A stretch of 47,515 nucleotides of DNA from Methylophilaceae bacterium. GTDB lineage: Bacteria > Pseudomonadota > Gammaproteobacteria > Burkholderiales > Methylophilaceae. Shown piece after piece: positions 32,078 through 38,820 of this stretch. A model generated the notes under the pieces. That model worked only from the letters and a program-made list of their open reading frames with translations, ran no database searches and was not told the DNA's origin. The translations under genes and the position numbers were made by a program. The first letter of the stretch is position 1, and each line of letters begins with the position of its first letter. The stretch is from contig JAIYBT010000016.1 in the NCBI GenBank assembly GCA_027488395.1, positions 1 to 47,515 on the forward strand. Reading direction: 5' to 3'.

Positions 32078-33244
32078 TTAAATGTCACTGGCGGTAGGCG
32101 CCGTAGCCAGTAGGGCATGTGGATCCAGTGCATCTGGCACAGGTACTTGGGTGGGTTGTGCTGGTTTTACCCCGCCATGCGCGTTGAATACCCGTAGCTG
32201 AAACACATAAGCCAAAATTTCGGCAACCGCTGCGTACAACGCCTGCGGAATTTCACGATCCAGTTCGCCATGCGCATATAGGGCACGGGCGAGCTTAGGT
32301 GACTCTAATGTCATGACTTGATGCGCTTTTGCAATTTCTTTTATGTTTTGGGCAATCAAATCCACCCCTTTGGCCACCACGATGGGCGCGCCGGTTTCAC
32401 CCTCTTTATAACGAATCGCAACCGCATAGTGGGTAGGGTTGGTGATCACCACATCGGCTTGTGGAATATTGGCCATCATGCGGCGACGTGCCATCTCACG
32501 TTGTTGCTGGCGGATACGGCCTTTCATTTCGGGGTTGCCATCCGATTCTTTCGATTCATCTTTCAACTCTTGTTTGGTCATCTTATGTTTTTGCGCATAT
32601 TGATAGAGTTGATAAGGCACATCTAGCACCGCAATCAGCACCAACGCAGAAACGATCGATATAAAGCCTGATTGCATGGTGAGGCTAATCGAATGAATAC
32701 CCACATCAATCGGCATGGCAGTTAAAGCGAGCATCGGTTGTAATTGTTGTTTCACGATGGAGTAGGCGACCGCAGCAACCAATAGCGTTTTGGCGATTGA
32801 TTTTAAAAGTTCAACCAATGAATTTTTAGAGATCATATTGCCCAATCCTTTCAGTGGATTGAGACGATTAAATTGAGGCGCCAAGGCTTTGTCAGACATG
32901 ACCCAGCCACCGACTAAAATGGGGGAGGCGATGGCGATCGCCATCATGACCACGGCAAGCGGTAAAAACACCCAACACAATTGTTCGATGATACGTACCG
33001 TGTGTACCAATAATAAAGCGGGTTCATAAGCCAGCGCACGGTCAAGTTGCAACCCTTGCTTAAGTGCACTTTTTAACCCTTGGGCGATGGGCTGACTTAA
33101 CATCATCATTGCCATACCGCTGGTGAACAAGACGGCACAGGCGGCGAGCTCGCGTGAGCGCGGCACATCGCCTTCCTCGCGTGCTTTCTCCAATCGCTTG
33201 GGGGACGCGTCTTCGGTCTTTTCTAAATCACTCTCTTCAGCCAT
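32078..33244 (-). CDS. flhB: Flagellar export switch protein FlhB
   Basis: FlhB controls the change in export specificity from hook to filament. The 388-aa protein opens with the family signature EKTEDASPKRLEKAREEGDVPRSREL and has four membrane helices within about 35-210. The self-cleaving Asn269-Pro270-Thr271-His272 site lies in VVITNPTHYAVAIRYKEG. A proline-rich C-terminal extension follows. It is the first gene of the minus-strand flagellar operon, divergent from flhDC. The 250-bp region upstream is AT-rich and should hold the FlhDC-dependent promoter, which I cannot place precisely. Confidence 0.96.
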   Translation of the reverse strand: MAEESDLEKTEDASPKRLEKAREEGDVPRSRELAACAVLFTSGMAMMMLSQPIAQGLKSALKQGLQLDRALAYEPALLLVHTVRIIEQLCWVFLPLAVVMMAIAIASPILVGGWVMSDKALAPQFNRLNPLKGLGNMISKNSLVELLKSIAKTLLVAAVAYSIVKQQLQPMLALTAMPIDVGIHSISLTMQSGFISIVSALVLIAVLDVPYQLYQYAQKHKMTKQELKDESKESDGNPEMKGRIRQQQREMARRRMMANIPQADVVITNPTHYAVAIRYKEGETGAPIVVAKGVDLIAQNIKEIAKAHQVMTLESPKLARALYAHGELDREIPQALYAAVAEILAYVFQLRVFNAHGGVKPAQPTQVPVPDALDPHALLATAPTASDI

Positions 33245-33494
33245 GACGATTCATTCACTCGCTTGTGGCGAACACCCATTGCTCAGCCAACGCTTCACAT
33301 TATTGGCGAGTGCATTGCATTTTTATGTGAGGAATAGAGGGGAGAATTGGCGTTTAACCATGGCGCAATACATTAATATTGTGAATATATGTAAATGTAA
33401 AATTTATAAATCGCTTCAAATCAATGACTTATAAATTTTTTGATATTTTTTTATAAAAAACCTTAAAGTTTTTTTCAAGCGCGACGTTAAAGAG

Positions 33495-33683
33495 TTGAAC
33501 ACCCAATGTGAGAACGCAACCCCACCTGTAACACCTTCATTCAAGATGAAGTGGTTTGGGCGGAGATCAAAAACGCCTTTGCAACAGCAGACGGCTTTGA
33601 TTAACGAAATAAAACGAGAAAACTTTAATTATTTAATGAATTACTTTATGAACAGCTTAGGCATGATAGCGAAAAAAATTTAA
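33495..33683 (+). CDS. FlhD-like short ORF (N-terminal helix only)
   Basis: A 62-codon frame starts with TTG at 33495, or ATG at 33546 for a 45-residue form, and lies upstream of flhD. Its centre, QTALINEIKRENFNYLM, lines up with QNELLAEIKDANLNYLM at the start of the FlhD encoded 200 bp downstream. By eye 10 of 17 positions are identical and several others are conservative. Beyond this helix the similarity fades, and the frame stops where FlhD continues with DKASAIFRLGIN. It may be a decayed flhD duplicate or a short FlhD-like peptide that pairs with FlhD or FlhC. The N terminus is basic (WFGRRSKTP). Ribosome-binding support is weak. Confidence 0.5.
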   Translation: MNTQCENATPPVTPSFKMKWFGRRSKTPLQQQTALINEIKRENFNYLMNYFMNSLGMIAKKI

Positions 33684-33733
33684 AGCGTTGCTTTAGGATT
33701 ATTTTATAAGCTATTGATTTCTATTAGCCAGTG

Positions 33734-33778
33734 TAGGCATATGTAGGCGTTTGTAAGACAAACGCCTACATATGCCTA
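33734..33778. repeat. Perfect 21-bp inverted repeat with 3-nt loop upstream of flhD
   Basis: Positions 33734-33754 and 33758-33778 are exact reverse complements around AAG. The arm itself contains two copies of GTAGGC separated by ATAT. As RNA it would be a very stable hairpin. Only TATT follows, so it is not a classical intrinsic terminator. It lies between the FlhD-like ORF and flhD, 119 bp before the flhD ATG. Confidence 0.9.
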
Positions 33779-33795
33779 TTCGTTCGTCTTACAAA
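33750..33795. repeat. Alternative pairing that competes with the 21-bp hairpin
   Basis: TTTGTAAGAC (33750-33759), which spans the tip of the large hairpin, is the exact reverse complement of GTCTTACAAA (33786-33795). The two folds cannot form together. This resembles the mutually exclusive stems of attenuators, though no U-tract follows either stem. Confidence 0.6.
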
Positions 33796-33840
33796 AGAAA
33801 CCGACAAACCCCAATTGTTGCTCCCCCTGATTGCGCGCAA

Positions 33841-33865
33841 AGTACGCCTAACGCAACTGCGTACT
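33841..33865. promoter_or_regulatory. Possible operator or leader hairpin before flhD
   Basis: AGTACGC (33841-33847) and GCGTACT (33859-33865) form a 7-bp interrupted palindrome with an 11-bp centre. It ends 31 bp before the flhD ATG and upstream of its ribosome binding site (GGAGA, 33886-33890). The size suits a dimeric regulator. No regulator can be named. Confidence 0.35.
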
Positions 33866-33896
33866 CAAATTGACCGCGAATAAATGGAGAAACATC

Positions 33897-34220
33897 ATGT
33901 CAGTCACACAAAACGAATTACTTGCAGAAATTAAAGACGCAAACCTTAATTATCTGATGTTGGCACAACAGTTGATTCGTGCTGACAAAGCCTCTGCGAT
34001 TTTCCGTTTAGGCATCAATGTTGAAATTGCAAATTTGTTGGAGAGCCTCACCAACTTGCAACTGCTCAAATTATGTAATACCCACATGTTGCTCACCCGC
34101 TTACGCTTTGATGACAGCGAAATTTTAAGCATGCTGACCAACCACACCAAAGACGCCACACAAGCACATTTACATACCGCTGTGTTGATGTCTGCACAAG
34201 CGGCTGCAGCTGCGTTGTAA
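33897..34220 (+). CDS. flhD: Flagellar transcriptional regulator FlhD
   Basis: FlhD with FlhC forms the FlhD4C2 master activator that turns on early flagellar operons with sigma-70. I start at the ATG 33897 (107 aa) since GGAGA lies 6 bp upstream and the protein then begins MSVTQNELLAEIKDANLNYLMLAQQL. Family features follow: DKASAIFRLGIN, LESLTNLQLLKLCNTHMLLTRLRF. No Cys is seen at the position of the E. coli disulfide other than Cys62. It is 47 bp upstream of flhC and should be cotranscribed. The long structured upstream region (separate entries) suggests post-initiation control. Confidence 0.95.
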   Translation: MSVTQNELLAEIKDANLNYLMLAQQLIRADKASAIFRLGINVEIANLLESLTNLQLLKLCNTHMLLTRLRFDDSEILSMLTNHTKDATQAHLHTAVLMSAQAAAAAL

Positions 34221-34267
34221 CGTTTTAAAGCATCTATTTCAATACCGTTATCGCATTAGGGGCCATC

Positions 34268-34837
34268 ATGCAAAAGAAAAGTGTCGTAAACGAAGCAGAA
34301 CAAATTCAACTGGCAATGCAAATGATTAAATTAGGCGCACGTTTGCAATTGCTGGAATCGCAAACCACCTTATCACGCGAGCGTTTAATCAAGCTTTATA
34401 AAGAGATGAAAGGTGTTTCACCCCCAAAAGGAATGCTGCCTTTTTCTACCGATTGGTTCTTGACTTGGCAACCGAATATTCACTCCTCTATTTTTTATAA
34501 TATTTACCGCTTTATGGTAGACCATGCTGGCGTCGACGGCATTCAGGCGATTATCAAGGCTTACACCATTTACATGCAACAAGTGCAAAGCCCAGAAGGT
34601 CAGCCGCAAGAAGAGCCGGTGTTGTCTTTAACCCGTGCTTGGACACTCGTGCGTTTTGTTGAAAGCAAAATGCTCACCGTTAAAAAATGTGATTGCTGTA
34701 GTGGTCAATATGTCGTCAATACTTACGATTTAAACCAAAACTATGTATGTAATTTATGCCATGTGCCATCACGTGCGGGTAAAACCAAAAAAGCCAAAGA
34801 GCAATTAAATTATAAATTGGTTTCCATGACCGCTTAA
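34268..34837 (+). CDS. flhC: Flagellar transcriptional regulator FlhC
   Basis: FlhC is the DNA-binding and zinc-binding half of the FlhDC complex. The 189-aa protein has the N-terminal helices with the HTH-like LIKLYKEMKGVSPPKGMLPFSTDWF. It has the zinc site Cys141-x2-Cys144-x16-Cys161-x2-Cys164 (CDCC...CNLC), spaced as in E. coli FlhC (137, 140, 157, 160). An additional Cys143 sits between the first pair. It follows flhD in the same direction. The next gene downstream is not motA, as in enteric bacteria, but a methyltransferase. Confidence 0.96.
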   Translation: MQKKSVVNEAEQIQLAMQMIKLGARLQLLESQTTLSRERLIKLYKEMKGVSPPKGMLPFSTDWFLTWQPNIHSSIFYNIYRFMVDHAGVDGIQAIIKAYTIYMQQVQSPEGQPQEEPVLSLTRAWTLVRFVESKMLTVKKCDCCSGQYVVNTYDLNQNYVCNLCHVPSRAGKTKKAKEQLNYKLVSMTA

Positions 34838-34897
34838 TGGCTACGCTCGCCTAAGAAATGGGCATTGAGTAATCCATTTTTTGTCAAGGATGTCGCC

Positions 34898-35740
34898 ATG
34901 GTCGTTGCGCCCATCATCAACAAACGTTTGTTGCGTTTACCAAACGCGTTGTGGGCCCAGGCGTTACTGATCCAATGTATGAGTATGCTGTTGATAACGC
35001 TGGCGTTGCCAAGCGTGATCAACAGCATATTTGTCTTTGAAGTATTGCACATATGTTCTTCAATGTTGGGGGTGCAAGTATCCCCCTTTATCCTAGGGTT
35101 GGTGGGGCATTTGGTGCTCGTTACGGTATTGGCTGCTTACTGCCGCATGCCCATGTGGTGGCGTTGGATACACGTGTTATTTCCGCTGGCAGTAGTGGCC
35201 TGTCAGCAGGTGGTCATTCCTGATGTGGTTTACCTAGCGGGGTTTTTAATCACCCTCAGTATCTATTGGTCTGTGCATCAAACCCGCGTCCCGTTTTACC
35301 CCTCTTTTCCTGCTACATGGTCGGCTATCCATCACTATCTCAATCATTATGCGGGTGCGCGTGGGGTGCAGGTACTGGATATTGGCAGTGGCATTGGGGA
35401 TGTTGGCTTTTATCTTGCTCGACAACGGCCACAAGACCATGTTGCAGGCATTGAAATCGCGCCTTTACCTTGGGCCTTGAGTGCAGTGAGAGCTTGGTGT
35501 GGACGCCGTCCAGTCAAATTTCATTATGGCGATTATGCCGCATTAGATTTTGCGACGTTTGATGTCATTTTTGCGTATTTATCTCCCGCAGTGATGGCCG
35601 CTGTCTGGCAGCAAGCCAGCACTCAAATGCGCGCTGGCAGTGTGTTGATATCCTCTGAGTTTCCTATTCCCGGCGTAACGCCCAGCCACACGCTATCGCC
35701 AGCGGAGGGCGCCCCCGCGTTGTTTGTGTACCATTTTTAA
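34898..35740 (+). CDS. Membrane-anchored SAM-dependent methyltransferase, unknown substrate
   Basis: The 280-aa protein (ATG at 34898 with AAGGA seven bases upstream; a TTG at 34865 is a weaker start) has about four N-terminal hydrophobic segments (roughly 18-45, 60-82, 88-104 and 107-125). A class I methyltransferase domain follows from about 140. The SAM-binding motif I is VLDIGSGIGDVGFYLA (from 159), and a second acidic strand follows (VAGIEIAPLP). YGDYAALDFATFDVIFAYLSP matches motifs II and III. It sits between flhC and motA, 60 bp after flhC. Candidates for the substrate are a membrane or flagellar protein, a lipid or a small molecule; the sequence does not decide. Confidence 0.75.
   Translation: MVVAPIINKRLLRLPNALWAQALLIQCMSMLLITLALPSVINSIFVFEVLHICSSMLGVQVSPFILGLVGHLVLVTVLAAYCRMPMWWRWIHVLFPLAVVACQQVVIPDVVYLAGFLITLSIYWSVHQTRVPFYPSFPATWSAIHHYLNHYAGARGVQVLDIGSGIGDVGFYLARQRPQDHVAGIEIAPLPWALSAVRAWCGRRPVKFHYGDYAALDFATFDVIFAYLSPAVMAAVWQQASTQMRAGSVLISSEFPIPGVTPSHTLSPAEGAPALFVYHF
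34985..35028. repeat. Long imperfect hairpin inside the methyltransferase gene
   Basis: ATGCTGTTGATAACGCT (34985-35001) pairs with AGCGTGATCAACAGCAT (35012-35028) at 16 of 17 positions. The centre, GGC-GTT-GCC, extends the stem with one bulged A. The hairpin lies in the codons of the first membrane segment and gives look-alike peptides on both strands (MLLITLALPS and MLLITLGNAS). Confidence 0.75.
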
Positions 35741-35897
35741 ATCGTGAGTAGTGATCACACTGCATGCATGTACGCCACCGATGCGCGTAAAAAAACAGCC
35801 AGTAATAAGCGATATAAACCCTGTTTGTTTGTGCAATTGAATCGCCTAAACACTTGTTAAACTATTTTTAAATCGTTGCAAATTTTTGGAGCAAGAC

Positions 35898-36758
35898 ATG
35901 TTTGTCTTAATTGGCTATGTAGTGGTGTGCGGGATGGTGTTTGGTGGCTATGCGTTGGCTGGCGGTCACCTCGGTGCATTATGGCAACCGTTAGAAGTCA
36001 TGATGATTTTTGGCGGCGCCTTTGGTGCTTTTATTGTCGGTAACGATCTTAAAGCGATCAAAGCCACCGTCGGTGCCTTGCCCACCTTATTTAAAGGCTC
36101 CAAATATAACAAACAGCTCTACTTGGATTTGTTGGCGTTACTGTTTGAGATTCTGACTAAAATCCGCAAAGACGGTCTGATGTCGATCGAAAAAGACGTG
36201 GAAGACCCCGAATCGAGTGCTATTTTTGGCAAATATCCCACGATTTTGCACGATCACCACTTGGTTGAATTTATTACCGATTATTTACGCTTAATGGTGT
36301 CCGGCAATATGGATGCCTTTCAAGTCGAAAACCTGATGGATAACGAGTTGGAAACCCATCACATGGAAGGCCATGTGCCCGCCCATTGTATTGCCAAGTT
36401 AGGCGATGGTTTGCCAGCGTTTGGCATTGTGGCGGCGGTGATGGGGGTGGTGCACACCATGGAAAACGTGGCCTTACCGCCCGCTGAACTCGGTATTTTG
36501 ATTGCACATGCCCTGGTGGGAACGTTTCTTGGGATTCTGTTGGCTTATGGCTTTGTCGGCCCCTTATCTGGGTTGCTCGAACAAAAACTCGAGGAATCCA
36601 GCAAGAGCTTTCAAACGGTCAAGGTGGTGTTACTGGCCAGTTTAAATGGCTATGCGCCACCGATTGCGGTCGAATTTGGTCGCAAAGTATTGTATTCCAC
36701 CGAGCGTCCAGGCTTTAGCGAGCTGGAAGAGCACGTCAAACAAGCCAAATCTAAATAA
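35898..36758 (+). CDS. motA: Flagellar motor stator protein MotA
   Basis: MotA forms the proton channel of the main stator with MotB and pushes on FliG. With the ATG at 35898 (GGAG six bases before it) it has 286 aa, the E. coli-like long form. Helices 1-2 include GGHLGALWQPLEVMMIFGGAFGAFIVG. The cytoplasmic loop contains RKDGLMSIEKDVEDP. The conserved Pro is in LGDGLPAFGIVAAVMGVVHTMEN. It is only distantly similar to the MotC-like protein at 26331. The 157-bp gap upstream has an A-run followed 15 bp later by AGCGATAT, a very weak sigma-28-like match. Confidence 0.95.
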   Translation: MFVLIGYVVVCGMVFGGYALAGGHLGALWQPLEVMMIFGGAFGAFIVGNDLKAIKATVGALPTLFKGSKYNKQLYLDLLALLFEILTKIRKDGLMSIEKDVEDPESSAIFGKYPTILHDHHLVEFITDYLRLMVSGNMDAFQVENLMDNELETHHMEGHVPAHCIAKLGDGLPAFGIVAAVMGVVHTMENVALPPAELGILIAHALVGTFLGILLAYGFVGPLSGLLEQKLEESSKSFQTVKVVLLASLNGYAPPIAVEFGRKVLYSTERPGFSELEEHVKQAKSK

Positions 36759-36788
36759 AACGCGACAGGCCACATAGCGGAGAGCGTC

Positions 36789-37766
36789 ATGGCAGAAGAA
36801 CATATTGCCCCGATTATTGTTAAAAAAATCAAAAAGAGCGGTGGCGGTCACCATGGCGGCGCTTGGAAAATTGCCTACGCAGACTTTGTCACCGCGATGA
36901 TGGCGTTCTTTTTGCTGATGTGGTTGTTAGGTTCAACCTCCAAAGCGCAAAAAGAGGGCATTGCTGAATATTTTCAAACGCCACTACATATGGTGTTGAT
37001 GGGGCCTTCTGTTGGACAAAGTGATTCAGCTCTAAAAAACACCGGCGGCAAAGATGTGACCCAAAAACAAGGGCAAGTAAAACCAGTGGATGGCGAGCCT
37101 GGCAAACTTAAAACGGTCAAAATCGAAGATGTCAAAGAAGCGCTCAAACAGGCAGAAAAAGCCAAGCTCGAATCCCTCAAACAAAAAATTGAGCAATCTA
37201 TCGAAGAAAACCCCACCCTCAAACAATTTAAGTCGCAACTCAAAATTGATATTACTAGCGAAGGCTTACGCATCCAGATCGTGGACGAACAAAACCGGCC
37301 CATGTTTGAAAGTGCGCGTGCTGAGTTGCAGCCGTATGCCAAACAAATCTTGCGTGAGATTGGTAAAACGCTCAATGGTGTGGAGAACAAAATCAGTTTA
37401 TCTGGCCATACCGATGCCACGCCGTATGCCAGTGGTGATCAAGGTTATAGCAACTGGGAATTATCGGCCGATCGTGCCAACGCCTCTCGCCGTGAATTGA
37501 TTGCGGGCGGCATGGATGAAACGAAATTGATGCGGGTGGTGGGCTTAGGCTCTGCCATTATGTTCGACCAAGAAAATCCATTTAATCCGATTAATCGACG
37601 GATCAATCTGGTCATCATGAACAAAGAAACAGAGGAGAACATCCTCAAAGACAACGAACAAATCACCGTTAGTGAACAGGATAAAAGTAAAGTCGATGCC
37701 TTAGCGGAGACCCCAAAAGCACCGAGCGCTGCGTTGCCAAGCGCACAGACGACGACCAAGAAATAA
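36789..37766 (+). CDS. motB: Flagellar motor stator protein MotB
   Basis: MotB anchors the stator to peptidoglycan and carries the proton-accepting Asp. The 325-aa protein has the signature HHGGAWKIAYADFVTAMMAF with Asp32, one membrane helix and a plug or linker region. An OmpA-like peptidoglycan-binding domain follows at about 170-290 (LSGHTDATPYASGDQGYSNWELSADRA, core only LSGHTDA and NWELSADRA). The charged Lys/Glu-rich segment at 100-140 is longer than in short MotB forms. It is 30 bp downstream of motA. Confidence 0.95.
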   Translation: MAEEHIAPIIVKKIKKSGGGHHGGAWKIAYADFVTAMMAFFLLMWLLGSTSKAQKEGIAEYFQTPLHMVLMGPSVGQSDSALKNTGGKDVTQKQGQVKPVDGEPGKLKTVKIEDVKEALKQAEKAKLESLKQKIEQSIEENPTLKQFKSQLKIDITSEGLRIQIVDEQNRPMFESARAELQPYAKQILREIGKTLNGVENKISLSGHTDATPYASGDQGYSNWELSADRANASRRELIAGGMDETKLMRVVGLGSAIMFDQENPFNPINRRINLVIMNKETEENILKDNEQITVSEQDKSKVDALAETPKAPSAALPSAQTTTKK

Positions 37767-37829
37767 CAGTTGTTTTATCGTTTTATTATGCAATTGAATC
37801 AAGACTGAATCAGGCAACATAGGATCCAT

Positions 37830-38372
37830 ATGAACACATTGCCCATAGAAGAATTAAGAGCTTTACTCGCTGCGGTTTCCAAGCATGGGGATTGGCATTT
37901 GCTCGAAATCGAAACTGATCTACAGCAAACCATGTTTCTTTTAAATGAAGCGATTGAAAAATTGAGTGCAAGTTTTATGCAGGTGCATCAAGAGTTAAGT
38001 GCACAGCAAGCAGAACTCAAACAATTGCAGCAAGCGGGTAGGTTGCAGGCAGAAGAAGAAGCACGCTTTGCGGCCTATCAAACGCGCATTGGGCATGAAG
38101 TGGATCGCGTGATTACTGGCATGCAATTTCAAGACATGACCAATCAGTTACTGCAACGTACGGTGAATCGGGTCAATGGCTTAAAAGCCTTGTTGCAAGA
38201 GCTTTCTAGCCACCAAGCACCCATGCTTGCCGAAGATGAATATGAAGAAATTAAGCGCTTCATCATGCAATTGAATCAACAGTTTCACCAAGGTAGCCAA
38301 CATTTAAGTGGGCATTTGCGCAAAGCGGTCAATCAACAAGACTTGGCCACTGGCGACATCGATTTATTTTAA
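37830..38372 (+). CDS. cheZ: CheZ-like CheY-P phosphatase (compact form)
   Basis: CheZ removes the phosphate from CheY and so ends the motor signal. The 180-aa protein is mostly alpha-helical with a coiled-coil segment (35-80). The active-site helix reads MQFQDMTNQLLQRTVNR, in which Asp102 and Gln106 match the Asp143 and Gln147 (DxxxQ) of E. coli CheZ. The C-terminal ATGDIDLF resembles the acidic-hydrophobic CheY-binding peptide that ends CheZ (DDLLDSLGF). It is shorter than E. coli CheZ (214 aa). Position directly before cheY supports the call. A different chemotaxis helical protein cannot be excluded. Confidence 0.78.
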   Translation: MNTLPIEELRALLAAVSKHGDWHLLEIETDLQQTMFLLNEAIEKLSASFMQVHQELSAQQAELKQLQQAGRLQAEEEARFAAYQTRIGHEVDRVITGMQFQDMTNQLLQRTVNRVNGLKALLQELSSHQAPMLAEDEYEEIKRFIMQLNQQFHQGSQHLSGHLRKAVNQQDLATGDIDLF

Positions 38373-38414
38373 AGCAGTAAGTTTTTACAGAACAATTGGA
38401 TAAGGCGACTCAAC

Positions 38415-38783
38415 ATGACGAAAACAATTTTAACCGTAGATGACTCTGGCTCATTACGCCAAATGGTGGCTTTTAGTTTAAAAGCAGCAGGCTATGACGT
38501 GATTCAAGCTGTTGACGGTCAAGATGGCCTCAATAAGGCGAAAGAGAAAACCGTCGATTTGGTGTTGACTGACCAAAACATGCCCATTATGGATGGCTTG
38601 ACGCTGATTGGTAACTTACGCAACTTGGCGTCTTATCAAAAAGTGCCAATTTTGATGCTGACCACAGAATCTTCTGATGAAATGAAGGCAAAAGGGAAAG
38701 CCGCCGGCGCCAATGGCTGGTTAGTGAAACCGTTTGATCCAAAACGCTTGATTGAAGTGGTACAAAAAGTGATTGGGGCCTAG
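38415..38783 (+). CDS. cheY: Chemotaxis response regulator CheY
   Basis: CheY carries the phosphoryl signal from CheA to the flagellar switch. The 122-aa single receiver domain has the acidic pair Asp9-Asp10 (TVDDSGSLRQ), the phosphorylated Asp53 (LVLTDQNMPIMDG), the Thr83/Thr84 switch and Lys105 in WLVKPFDPKR. It lacks an output domain. The QNMPIMDG sequence is common in CheY proteins of chemotaxis operons that also carry a PAS-type receptor. It is 42 bp after cheZ and 37 bp before cheA. Confidence 0.95.
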   Translation: MTKTILTVDDSGSLRQMVAFSLKAAGYDVIQAVDGQDGLNKAKEKTVDLVLTDQNMPIMDGLTLIGNLRNLASYQKVPILMLTTESSDEMKAKGKAAGANGWLVKPFDPKRLIEVVQKVIGA

Positions 38784-38820
38784 CGCTCGCTAAGCCAACA
38801 CACCATCACGGGAGAAAAAC

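Noticed and set aside
32318..32664. Antisense open frames within flhB
   Set aside because: Composition shadows of the real gene; no motif or ribosome binding site.
35789..35812. Sigma-28 promoter before motA
   Set aside because: An A-run, 15 bp and AGCGATAT: three mismatches in the -10 box make it no better than chance in AT-rich sequence.
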